Source: SZUA-442 sp963753185 (GTDB lineage: Bacteria > Actinomycetota > Acidimicrobiia > Spongiisociales > UBA5794). Taken from it: a stretch of 64,000 nucleotides of DNA. The stretch's first letter is position 1, and every line of letters begins with the position of its first letter. The translations under genes and the position numbers were made by a program. Below, piece by piece: positions 44,363-51,959 of the stretch. The notes below the pieces were generated by a model. The model did not search any database. It was not told the origin of the DNA and was given only the letters and a program-made list of their open reading frames with translations. Where the stretch lies: positions 186,001 through 250,000 of the forward strand of contig CAVWBO010000007.1 in NCBI GenBank assembly GCA_963753185.1, read 5' to 3'.

Positions 44363-44803
44363 TCAGGGAGCCGATTCCCGGATCTCGGCCTGCACCGTGA
44401 TGAGTCCGCTGTTTTCGAGGGTGAGCTGCACCGCGACGGTTTCCCCGACGGTGAGGGCCTTCTGGATGTCCATACACATGACGTGCATGCCGCCCGGCTC
44501 GAGCACGACCGTTTCACCAGCTGGGACCGGGATACCACCCGGTAGCTCTCGCATCGACATCGACCCATCGGTCATCGTCGTTTCGTGGAGCTGGACCATT
44601 CCGCAGGCCGGGGACTCCGCCGATATGACCCGGTCGTCCTCGGCACCACCAGTGATCGTCATGTAGAAGGCGGCATTCGACGAGGACGTCGGTGAGGGTC
44701 GTCCCCATGGGTCGTCGACGCTCAACGCGTCGTCACCCCCACCGCACGCCGCCACCGTGAGGGCGAGCAGCGCCACAATCGATGCTGTACGGAACGGTCG
44801 CAT
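44363..44803 (-). CDS. copper chaperone PCu(A)C domain lipoprotein
   Basis: 146 residues from the ATG at 44803. Signal peptide with lipobox TVAAC (Cys 20). The PCuAC domain keeps copper-binding Met/His residues: CGMVQLHETTMTDGSM, MRELPGGIPVPAGETVVLEPGGMHVMCMDI. Such proteins deliver Cu(I) to the CuA centre of cytochrome oxidase outside the membrane, which fits with ctaA and ctaB in the same region of the chromosome. The coding region begins directly after the repeat block. Confidence 0.88.
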   Translation of the reverse strand: MRPFRTASIVALLALTVAACGGGDDALSVDDPWGRPSPTSSSNAAFYMTITGGAEDDRVISAESPACGMVQLHETTMTDGSMSMRELPGGIPVPAGETVVLEPGGMHVMCMDIQKALTVGETVAVQLTLENSGLITVQAEIRESAP

Positions 44804-44883
44804 GGGCCTGACCCCTTCGTTCTTCGCCCCACACCACGGGGGCACTCGGGCGAACGGTATGGCACGATCCGCCGTACCGCCCG

Positions 44884-45408
44884 TCACATGACGAACGGGA
44901 TCAGGCGCCATGGAACCGCTGATCGGTAGGCGCGATAGCCGGGCACGTGGCGGATGAGCAGCTCCTCCTCGTGGCCCGTCTTCGCCATGAAGAACACGGT
45001 GAATGCGAGCGACGACAGCATCGTGGCGGGGTTCGCGTAGGCGAGGCCGACGCCGAGGGTGAAGGCGATGATGCCCGAGTACATGGGGTGCCTGACGTAT
45101 CGGTACGGCCCGCCTTCGATGAGCTGCTGGCCGTCCACCGGCTTGGGGAACGGCGTCAGATCTGAGCCGTGATGGAGGAATGCCCAGCTCGACAGTGCGG
45201 CGCCGCCGAGAGCGACGAGGATGCCGACGATCCGGGCGATCTGGATGCCGGGGACATCAGGTATCGGCCCCGTCCCGATCACGCTGGCGATGAACAGGCC
45301 GAACAGCACGACCTGTCCAGCGACCCAGATCCCACCACGACCATCGGTGTCCCCGCCCGAAGTCGGGTCGTCGTTTCTTGAGTCATCTCGACTCAAGTTT
45401 TCTGGCAT
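44884..45408 (-). CDS. isoprenylcysteine carboxyl methyltransferase family membrane protein
   Basis: 174 residues with about four membrane helices. The C-terminal catalytic signature is LIEGGPYRYVRHPMYSGIIAFTLGVGLAYANP, followed by EEELLIRHVPGYRAYRSAVPWRLIPFV, as in ICMT/PEMT-type methyltransferases. The bacterial substrate is not known. The ATG at 45408 is the only clear start; the first codons (encoding NLSRDDSRN) coincide with the HAIR operator of the divergent clpB, so HspR may affect both genes. Confidence 0.82.
   Translation of the reverse strand: MPENLSRDDSRNDDPTSGGDTDGRGGIWVAGQVVLFGLFIASVIGTGPIPDVPGIQIARIVGILVALGGAALSSWAFLHHGSDLTPFPKPVDGQQLIEGGPYRYVRHPMYSGIIAFTLGVGLAYANPATMLSSLAFTVFFMAKTGHEEELLIRHVPGYRAYRSAVPWRLIPFVM
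45377..45397 (+). promoter_or_regulatory. perfect HAIR operator upstream of clpB
   Basis: CTTGAGT-N7-ACTCAAG at 45377-45397 is an exact match to the HspR-associated inverted repeat. It is 100 bp before the clpB ATG and inside the 5' end of the divergent ICMT gene. This places clpB in the same HspR regulon as the dnaK operon at 35.2 kb. Confidence 0.92.
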
Positions 45409-45497
45409 ATCTCACTCATTCGCAGTGTTGAGTCAGGAGTAGCATTACAGGGGGCACGATCGGCGACTCGGTCGTGCGACACGATAATCGGGGATCC

Positions 45498-48074
45498 ATG
45501 GACATCAACACCTTCACGCAGCGGAGCCAACAGGCGATCCTTCACGCACGGGACGTTGCCAACGCACGCAACCACCAGTACGTGCAACCCGAGCACCTCC
45601 TCGACGCGTTGCTTGCCCAGACGGACGGCCTCGTGTATCCGATCCTCGCGTCGGTCGGCGCGCACGTCACGGCGGTCCGGCAACCTCTCGATGCCGCACT
45701 GGCCGCCATCCCGAGGGTCGTCGGCGGGTCGGAAGCCGCGTTCTCGCAGGAGACGCTCGACGTCCTCGACATGGCCACACGCGAACGCGTAGCGATGAAG
45801 GACGCATACACGTCGATCGAGCACATCCTGATCGCACTCGCGGAGTCCGGGTTCACCGCCGGGGGGATCCTCGGCGCAGCGGGTGTCACGAGGGCCACCA
45901 TCCTCGAAGCACTCGCGTCCGTGCGCGGGAGCCAGAGCGTCACCAGCCAGAACCCGGAGGACACCTTCGCGCCGCTCGACAAGTACGGCAGGGACCTCAC
46001 CGAGGAGGCTCGCAAGGGCAAGCTCGACCCCGTCATCGGGCGCGACGACGAGATCCGTCGCGTCGTCCAGGTGCTCTCCCGCCGTACGAAGAACAACCCC
46101 GTACTCATCGGCGAGCCGGGCACCGGCAAGACGGCGATCGCAGAGGGCCTCGCCCAGCGGATCGTCGACGGCGACGTCCCGGAGGGTCTCAAGAACCGAC
46201 GCCTCGTGGCCCTCGACATCGGTTCGATGGTCGCAGGCGCCAAGTACCGCGGAGAGTTCGAGGAGCGACTCCAGGCCGTGCTCGGAGAGATCAAGGCCGC
46301 TGAGGGCCGGATCATCACCTTCATCGACGAGATGCACACGATCGTCGGTGCGGGTGCGGCCGAGGGGTCCATGGACGCGTCCAACATGCTCAAGCCGATG
46401 CTCGCCCGCGGTGAGCTCCGCATGGTCGGGGCGACGACCCTCGACGAGTACCGCAAGTACATCGAGAAGGACCCGGCGCTCGAGCGACGGTTCCAGCCTG
46501 TCCTCGTCGACGCTCCGAGCGTCGACGAGACCATCGGCATCCTCCGTGGCCTCAAGGAGCGCTACGAGGTGCACCACGGCGTGCGGATCACCGACGCCGC
46601 GCTCATCGGCGCAGCCGTGCTCTCGGACCGCTACGTCACCGGCCGCCACCTTCCCGACAAGGCGATCGACCTCATCGACGAGGCGGCCTCGAAGCTGCGC
46701 ATCGAGATCGACTCGATGCCGGACGAGATCGATGAACTCGAACGAAGGCGCCGTCAGCTCGAGATCGAGCGCCAGGCCCTCGCCAAGGAGGAGGACCGTG
46801 CGTCAGACGAACGCCGCGAGGCGATCGTGGAAGAGCTCGCCGACATCGGTGAGGAGCTCGATGCGCTCAAAGCGCACTGGCAGCTCGAGAAGGATTCGAT
46901 CGACGCCATCAGGGGGACGAAGGGCCAGATCGAGGAGTCTCGTGCAGAGGCCGAGCGCGCCGAGCGATCCGGGGATCTGGAGCGGGCGGCCGAACTCCGG
47001 TACGCCACCCTCCCCGGCCTCGATCAGCAGCTCCAGGAGGAACAGAACAGACTCGACTCGCTCCAGCAGGACTTGAAGATGCTCAAGGAAGAGGTCGACG
47101 AGGAGGACGTCGCTGAGGTGGTGAGCCGGTGGACCGGCGTTCCCGTGTCCAAGCTCATGGAGGGCGAGATGCACAAGCTCATCCACCTCGAGGACCACCT
47201 CCACGGCCGCGTCGTCGGACAGGACGAGGCGGTCACATCGATCGCGAATGCGATCCGTCGGTCCAGGGCAGGTCTCTCAGACCCCAATCGGCCGATCGGG
47301 TCGTTCCTGTTCCTCGGCCCGACGGGCGTCGGGAAGACGGAGCTCGCCAGGGCGCTGGCGCAGTTCCTGTTCGACGACGAGCGGGCGATGGTACGCATCG
47401 ACATGTCCGAGTACATGGAGAAGCACTCCGTGAGCCGCCTCATCGGTGCTCCCCCCGGATACGTCGGGTACGACGAAGGCGGCCAGCTGACCGAGGCCGT
47501 GCGCCGCAGGCCATATTCGGTGATCCTGCTCGACGAGGTCGAGAAGGCCCACAGCGACGTGTTCAACGCCCTCCTCCAGGTCCTCGATGATGGACGGATG
47601 ACCGACGGGCAGGGGCGAACCGTCGACTTCACGAACACTGTCCTCGTCATGACGTCGAACCTCGGGTCGGAGTTCATCGACCCCGACCTTCCCGAGGAGG
47701 TCATCGAGGAAAGGGTCATGGGTGCGGTACGGGGACACTTCCGCCCTGAGTTCCTCAACCGAGTCGACGACGTGGTCGTCTTCCACCGGCTCACCAGGGA
47801 CGATCTTCGCCAGATCGTCGGGATCCAGTTCGAGATCCTCCGCCACCGGCTCTCGGATCGGAGGATCACCCTCGACCTGGCGGACGCCGGCATCGAGTGG
47901 CTGACCGACAACGGGTACGACCCCGTCTACGGGGCGCGCCCACTCAAGCGGCTCCTCCAGACGGCGGTGGCCGATCCCCTGGCGCTGAAGGTCCTCGATG
48001 GTGAGCTCCCCGAGGGCTCGCATGTCACCATCGGAGCCGACGAAAGCGGCCTCACCTTCACCGTTCTTGCGTAA
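45498..48074 (+). CDS. clpB: ATP-dependent disaggregase ClpB (Hsp104/ClpB)
   Basis: 858-residue hexameric AAA+ disaggregase that works with DnaK. N-domain: FTQRSQQAILHARDVANARNHQYVQPEHLLDALL. NBD1: Walker A GEPGTGKTAIAEGLAQRI, and IITFIDEMHTIVGAG. Long middle-domain coiled coil (ELERRRRQLEIERQALAKEED and following). NBD2: LGPTGVGKTELARALAQFL, and VILLDEVEKAHSDVFN. The ATG at 45498 is preferred over a GTG at 45474. The stop codon TAA lies inside the inverted repeat at 48064-48113. Controlled by the HAIR site upstream. Confidence 0.97.
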   Translation: MDINTFTQRSQQAILHARDVANARNHQYVQPEHLLDALLAQTDGLVYPILASVGAHVTAVRQPLDAALAAIPRVVGGSEAAFSQETLDVLDMATRERVAMKDAYTSIEHILIALAESGFTAGGILGAAGVTRATILEALASVRGSQSVTSQNPEDTFAPLDKYGRDLTEEARKGKLDPVIGRDDEIRRVVQVLSRRTKNNPVLIGEPGTGKTAIAEGLAQRIVDGDVPEGLKNRRLVALDIGSMVAGAKYRGEFEERLQAVLGEIKAAEGRIITFIDEMHTIVGAGAAEGSMDASNMLKPMLARGELRMVGATTLDEYRKYIEKDPALERRFQPVLVDAPSVDETIGILRGLKERYEVHHGVRITDAALIGAAVLSDRYVTGRHLPDKAIDLIDEAASKLRIEIDSMPDEIDELERRRRQLEIERQALAKEEDRASDERREAIVEELADIGEELDALKAHWQLEKDSIDAIRGTKGQIEESRAEAERAERSGDLERAAELRYATLPGLDQQLQEEQNRLDSLQQDLKMLKEEVDEEDVAEVVSRWTGVPVSKLMEGEMHKLIHLEDHLHGRVVGQDEAVTSIANAIRRSRAGLSDPNRPIGSFLFLGPTGVGKTELARALAQFLFDDERAMVRIDMSEYMEKHSVSRLIGAPPGYVGYDEGGQLTEAVRRRPYSVILLDEVEKAHSDVFNALLQVLDDGRMTDGQGRTVDFTNTVLVMTSNLGSEFIDPDLPEEVIEERVMGAVRGHFRPEFLNRVDDVVVFHRLTRDDLRQIVGIQFEILRHRLSDRRITLDLADAGIEWLTDNGYDPVYGARPLKRLLQTAVADPLALKVLDGELPEGSHVTIGADESGLTFTVLA

Positions 48075-48113
48075 CTGGGTTCCATTCATGGGTGGAACCC
48101 AGTTACGCAAGAA
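48064..48113. repeat. 21-bp perfect inverted repeat overlapping the clpB stop (same family as 39133-39191)
   Basis: Arms 48064-48084 and 48093-48113 are perfectly complementary with an 8-nt loop. Each carries TTCTTGCGTAACTGGGTTCC, differing by one base from the copy after hspR. The clpB TAA is in the left arm, so the last clpB residues (VLA) come from the repeat. It is likely to terminate clpB transcription. Confidence 0.9.
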
Positions 48114-48168
48114 GCGTCGTGGTCAGGAAAGCACGACCTCCACCATTGGGGTCGTATCCTCGGGCGCG

Positions 48169-49080
48169 ATGCACAGGTTCAGCCTTCTCGTCGTTGCACT
48201 TGGGATCGCCGCTGCAGCGTGCACGTCCAGCAACGCCGGGGTGGTCGTGACTTCGACGGCCGAGCCAACGCCCGTCACGACGCTCGCACCTCTCGGGACA
48301 ACCACGACAAGCGCACCAGGGACCGACTCGACGGCAACCACCACCACCACGATCGTCCTGCCGGACAACGACTGCGTCGTGGGAGTCGACCGATCCGTAG
48401 ACGGGTACTCGCAGGGATGCAGCGTGCTCGACATCGAGATCCTGGCGCCCGAAGCCGTCGATGCCTCCGCAGTGACGGCCGCTGCGGAGCGTGTCTACGA
48501 GATGCTCGTCACCAGGCCGGATCTCCTTGCTGCCCTAGTCGACCAGGGGCTCGCTGGTCGGATCATCGACGAGGACCAGCGCATCACCGACCTCCCAGAG
48601 TTCGTCGACCTGTACGACCAGTACCCGGGATTCGACTGGGTGAGGCGTGGTCGCTCCTTCCCGGGAACGGACCTCATCCCGTACTTCGCCGGAGCCGAGG
48701 AGAATCTGTTGTGCTCGGAGGAGGACTTCTACGAGGGCGAGGACACCTTCGTGCGATCGTTCGCGCTGACGATGAAGCGGTTTGCCATCGACACGGTCGA
48801 CCCCGCGACGTCGCTCGCGATCGACCAGGCGTACGGCCGTGCGATCGCGCAGGAGCTGTGGTCCAACACCTTGGCGGAGATCAACTCGGACGAGTACTGG
48901 ATGGAAGGCGTCCAGAGCTACTTCGACGCGAACATCGAGGACACGGCGGAAGACCGCGAACCGAACTCGAGCCACAACGCCGTCAACACCAGGGATGAGC
49001 TCCGTGAGTACGACCCCGCCCTGTGGACGATCGCTGCCTCGGTGTTCGGCGAGGGCGACTGGCGACCAAGCTGCCCCTGA
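48169..49080 (+). CDS. lipoprotein with Thr-rich linker, unknown function
   Basis: 303 residues from the ATG at 48169. Lipobox AAAAC (Cys 18), a 40-residue Thr/Pro/Ala-rich linker, then an approximately 240-residue domain with four cysteines (NDCVVGVDRSVDGYSQGC; LLCSEEDFYEGED; final SCP) that could form disulfides. It contains YDQYPGFDWVRRGRSFPGTDLIPYF and HNAVNTRDELREYDPALWTIAASVF. I recognise no family. A peptidase-like or anchored binding function cannot be told from sequence. It lies between clpB and the PadR operon. Confidence 0.78.
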   Translation: MHRFSLLVVALGIAAAACTSSNAGVVVTSTAEPTPVTTLAPLGTTTTSAPGTDSTATTTTTIVLPDNDCVVGVDRSVDGYSQGCSVLDIEILAPEAVDASAVTAAAERVYEMLVTRPDLLAALVDQGLAGRIIDEDQRITDLPEFVDLYDQYPGFDWVRRGRSFPGTDLIPYFAGAEENLLCSEEDFYEGEDTFVRSFALTMKRFAIDTVDPATSLAIDQAYGRAIAQELWSNTLAEINSDEYWMEGVQSYFDANIEDTAEDREPNSSHNAVNTRDELREYDPALWTIAASVFGEGDWRPSCP

Positions 49081-49114
49081 CAGGAGCGGGGATCACGCTG
49101 CCGGCGGCTGCCCA

Positions 49115-49162
49115 TTGACATAGTTGCCTTACCATGATATCAATGTCGTGTGAATATCATGG
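49115..49162 (+). promoter_or_regulatory. PadR-type operator and promoter
   Basis: TTGACA (49115-49120) and TATCAA (49138-49143), spaced by 17 bp, form a promoter 47 bp before the padR start. A perfect 9-bp inverted repeat CCATGATAT-N13-ATATCATGG (49132-49140 and 49154-49162) overlaps the -10. PadR regulators bind such AT-rich dyads and repress themselves, so autoregulation is inferred. Confidence 0.8.
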
Positions 49163-49189
49163 AAACCTAGATAACAGGTGATACAAGGT

Positions 49190-49531
49190 ATGGGCCGAAT
49201 GGATCATCGAAGCCAACTCCTCAAAGGAGTGCTCGACATGTGTCTCCTTGCGATAATCAGTGAGGAGCCGAGTTACGGATACGAGATGGCTGACAAGCTG
49301 AGCACGCGGGGATTGCACCTCATGAGTGAAGGCTCGATCTACCCGACACTCTCGCGGATGCAGCGGTCGTCGCTCATCGAAGGGTTCTTCGTCGAGGCGG
49401 ACGGGTCCGGCCCACCCCGCAAGTACTACCGGATCGCACCGGAGGGCGAGCAGCGCCTCGCTGAGTGGAGGGATGAATGGTCCAGCCTGAGAGACGGCGT
49501 GGACGAGGTTTTGAAGGGAGTCACAACGTGA
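49190..49531 (+). CDS. PadR-family transcriptional regulator
   Basis: 113 residues from the ATG at 49190 (ATG 49199 and GTG 49178 also possible). Winged-helix core LLKGVLDMCLLAIISEEPSYGYEMADKLSTRGLHLMSEGSIYPTLSRMQRSSLIEGFF, wing PPRKYYRIAPEGEQRLAEW, and a C-terminal dimerisation helix. The stop overlaps the next gene as GTGA. The partner gene starts with a HAAS-like domain, a typical PadR companion that may sense or transmit a membrane signal. Confidence 0.92.
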   Translation: MGRMDHRSQLLKGVLDMCLLAIISEEPSYGYEMADKLSTRGLHLMSEGSIYPTLSRMQRSSLIEGFFVEADGSGPPRKYYRIAPEGEQRLAEWRDEWSSLRDGVDEVLKGVTT

Positions 49532-50325
49532 CAGATCTGACCGTCGATCAGGTGATGGAGCGATGCCGTTCATACTGGCTCGGCGCAGGCGTCGCCCCGA
49601 CTGCAACCGACGAGATGGCGGCCGAGCTTCGCTCTCACCTCGAGGACGCCGTCGCGGCGGGCAAGGGGATCGAGACGGTCACGGGAGCCGATATCGAGGG
49701 CTTCGCCGAGGAGTGGGCACTGGCCTTCCGCGGGCCGAAGCCAGCAGCGGCACCCATGCCCGTGACTCCCCCGTCGATGCCGACAACGGATGGAAGGGCA
49801 CCGGGATGGGCCCTGTGGGCAGGGCTCCTGGTCATGGTCGCCCTCGTAGCGCTCGTCGCCGTGGTTGCGCCAGAGGATGACGGCACCGATCAGGGGACAT
49901 GGATCGCCGTCTGGTTGATCGCCGCAGGTCTCCTTGCCGTCGGCGAGATGGTCACCGCGGGCTTCTTCCTCCTGCCCTTCGCAATCGGCGCCGCGGCAGC
50001 AGGTGTGCTGGCCATCGCCAACGTCACCGTCCCGCTCCAGGTCATCACCTTCGTCGTGGTTTCGGTGGCGTCACTGTGGATGCTCCAGCAGTTCGCCCGC
50101 AAGGACGTCCACGGCGAGCTCGTCGCAGTCGGCGCTGCTCGGTACGTGGGAGCAACGGCGATCGTCCGCGAGCCGGTGAGTCGGTTCACCACGGGTGCCG
50201 TGAAGATGGGAACAGAGGACTGGCGCGCAACCACCGACGGGGAGGGCGAGATCGCGGCCGGCACCATCGTCAGGGTCGTCGAGGTGCGCGGGGCACGCCT
50301 GGTCGTCGAGCCCAAGGACATCTAG
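49528..50325 (+). CDS. HAAS-like domain fused to NfeD-family membrane protein
   Basis: 265 residues from the GTG at 49528. Residues 5-68 (TVDQVMERCRSYWLG, ATDEMAAELRSHLEDAVAAGKG, GFAEEWALAF) resemble the small helical HAAS domain found beside PadR regulators. A Pro-rich linker and membrane segments at about 93-113, 125-150 and 151-185 follow. The C-terminal OB-fold (KDVHGELVAVGAARYVGATAIVRE, VRVVEVRGARLVVEPKDI) is NfeD-type. NfeD proteins pair with stomatins, and a stomatin gene comes next. The combination of modules is uncommon. The stop codon lies in a 16-bp tandem repeat. Confidence 0.75.
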   Translation: MTDLTVDQVMERCRSYWLGAGVAPTATDEMAAELRSHLEDAVAAGKGIETVTGADIEGFAEEWALAFRGPKPAAAPMPVTPPSMPTTDGRAPGWALWAGLLVMVALVALVAVVAPEDDGTDQGTWIAVWLIAAGLLAVGEMVTAGFFLLPFAIGAAAAGVLAIANVTVPLQVITFVVVSVASLWMLQQFARKDVHGELVAVGAARYVGATAIVREPVSRFTTGAVKMGTEDWRATTDGEGEIAAGTIVRVVEVRGARLVVEPKDI

Positions 50326-50379
50326 GCCCAGGGACATCTAGGCCCAGGGACATCTAGGCCCAGGGACATCTAGGTCAGA
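50316..50379. repeat. four 16-bp tandem repeats at the nfeD-like/stomatin junction
   Basis: Units GGACATCTAGGCCCAG start at 50316, 50332, 50348 and 50364 (the last with two changes). The first unit encodes the final codons and TAG of the NfeD-like gene; the others fill the gap before the stomatin gene's ribosome-binding site. Repeat-number change would alter the intergenic spacing, not the protein. Confidence 0.9.
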
Positions 50380-50404
50380 ACAGGTCGAAGGAGAAAGGGA
50401 ACGC

Positions 50405-51382
50405 ATGGAAGCCGCAGGGATCATCCTGGTCCTCATCGTCGTACTCATCATCTACGTGGGTCTGGCGATCAAGATCGTCCAACAGTACGAGCAGGGCCTC
50501 GTCGAGCGATTCGGTCGATACCGCAAGACGCTCGATCCGGGGTTCCACCTGATCGTGCCCTTCATCGAGAAGGTACGGAAGATCGACATGCGCGAGCAGG
50601 TCGTCGACGTACCTCCCCAGGAGGTCATCACCAAGGACAACGTCGTCGTGACCGTCGACGCCGTCGTGTACTTTCAGGCGACCGACCCCGTCAAGCTCGC
50701 GTACAACGTGGCGAACTTCATCCTCGCTGCGACCAAGCTCGCCCAGACCAACCTGAGGAACGTGGTCGGCGACATGGACCTCGACGACGCGCTGACGTCG
50801 CGCGAGAAGATCAACACGGAGCTCCGGTTGATCCTCGACGAGGCGACGGACGTCTGGGGCACCAGGGTCGTCCGTGTCGAGATCCAGAGGATCGATCCGC
50901 CCGCCGACGTGACCGACGCGATGCACCGCCAGATGAAGGCGGAGCGCGATCGCCGTGCCCTGGTGACGGAAGCCGAGGGTGACAAGCGCGCCGCGATCCT
51001 CCGATCGGAGGGTGTCAAGCAGTCCCGGATCCTCGACGCCGAGGGTCAGGCTCAGGCAATCCGTGAGGTCGCAGACGCCGAGCGGTACCAGAAGGAGACC
51101 GTCGCAGAGGGCGAGGGGCGAGCGATCGAGCGGGTGTTCTCGGCGATCCACACCGGTGACCCGACGCCGGATCTCATCGCCATCAGGTATCTCGAGGCGC
51201 TGCAGGGGATCGCCGACGGACAGGCCTCGAAGATCTACCTCCCGCTCGAGACCGCAGGGGTGCTCTCGAGCATCGGAGCGATCGGCGAATTGTTCAGCGA
51301 CTCGCAGAGGGTCGCCGCAACCGAGATGAGGGACCGGCGCACCGGTCCGCAGTTCGGGGAGGCAACCGACTCGGGGATGTAA
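50405..51382 (+). CDS. SPFH/Band 7 (stomatin/paraslipin-like) protein
   Basis: 325 residues. One N-terminal membrane helix (IILVLIVVLIIYVGLAI), then the SPFH domain (VQQYEQGLVERFGRYRKTLDPGFHLIVPFIEKV; VPPQEVITKDNVVVTVDAVVYFQ) and a coiled C-terminal half (MKAERDRRALVTEAEGDKRAAIL). It forms membrane-microdomain scaffolds, usually with an NfeD partner, here encoded directly upstream. GGAGAAAGGG precedes the ATG. Confidence 0.93.
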   Translation: MEAAGIILVLIVVLIIYVGLAIKIVQQYEQGLVERFGRYRKTLDPGFHLIVPFIEKVRKIDMREQVVDVPPQEVITKDNVVVTVDAVVYFQATDPVKLAYNVANFILAATKLAQTNLRNVVGDMDLDDALTSREKINTELRLILDEATDVWGTRVVRVEIQRIDPPADVTDAMHRQMKAERDRRALVTEAEGDKRAAILRSEGVKQSRILDAEGQAQAIREVADAERYQKETVAEGEGRAIERVFSAIHTGDPTPDLIAIRYLEALQGIADGQASKIYLPLETAGVLSSIGAIGELFSDSQRVAATEMRDRRTGPQFGEATDSGM

Positions 51383-51402
51383 CGGCACCACGTTGGATCG
51401 AC

Positions 51403-51432
51403 AGAGGGGGAGCGCTCGTCCGCTCCCCCTCT
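51403..51432. terminator. bidirectional terminator between the stomatin gene and sufE
   Basis: A perfect 12-bp stem (51403-51414 with 51421-51432) with a 6-nt loop, placed in the 60-bp gap between the convergent stomatin and sufE genes. GC-rich without a U-tract. Confidence 0.8.
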
Positions 51433-51442
51433 CGCGTCAGGC

Positions 51443-51865
51443 TCAGGCGGCGGCCTCGCGGACCTGGCGCTTGATCCTTGCGAGGATCGCGCCCATGCCG
51501 CGCAGCCGCATCGGCGTGACGACCTCCTCGAGCCCCATTGCGTAGAAGAAGTCGTCGGGAACCCCGAGCACCGCATCGGCCGACTCCCCGTCGAGGCCGT
51601 CGAGCAGTATGCCGGCGAAGCCGCGCACCGTCGGGGCCTCCTGGGGCACCTCAAAGAAGAGGTGCACCGTTCCGTCCTCATCGACCTCCGTCGCCAGGAA
51701 GAACGGCGACTGGCATTCGTGCACCTGCTCGAGATCCTCCGCATCGATGTGCGGCGGTAGCGGCGGGAGACGACGCGAGTAGTCGAGCATCGCCTCGATC
51801 TTGAGGTTCTTGGGTGCACCCTGCATCAGGGTGACGATCTGGTCGAGTTTCGCCGGAAGGGGCAT
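51443..51865 (-). CDS. sufE: SufE-family cysteine desulfurase partner
   Basis: 140 residues. SufE accepts sulfur from the cysteine desulfurase SufS on its conserved Cys (C51 in LEQVHECQSPFFLATEVDEDG) for Fe-S cluster assembly. LKIEAMLDYSRRLPPLPPHI and FAGILLDGLDGESADAVLGVPDDF are typical. It is divergent from a rhodanese gene, 94 bp apart, so this is a small sulfur-handling locus. ATG 51865 is preferred to GTG 51871. Confidence 0.92.
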   Translation of the reverse strand: MPLPAKLDQIVTLMQGAPKNLKIEAMLDYSRRLPPLPPHIDAEDLEQVHECQSPFFLATEVDEDGTVHLFFEVPQEAPTVRGFAGILLDGLDGESADAVLGVPDDFFYAMGLEEVVTPMRLRGMGAILARIKRQVREAAA

Positions 51866-51959
51866 GACCACCGCTGCGAGTCGCTGAGATCCGTATTCTA
51901 CCTATGTTGGTAGTGGTTACCATACGAAGGGTCCGGCACCCAGCCTCGAAAGGGATCCC

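Noticed and set aside
43918..44666. Overlapping plus-strand frames of 160 and 221 codons
   Set aside because: They are translations of the direct repeats (ERSDAERA-type peptides) and of the strand opposite the PCuAC gene, with no family features or ribosome-binding sites.
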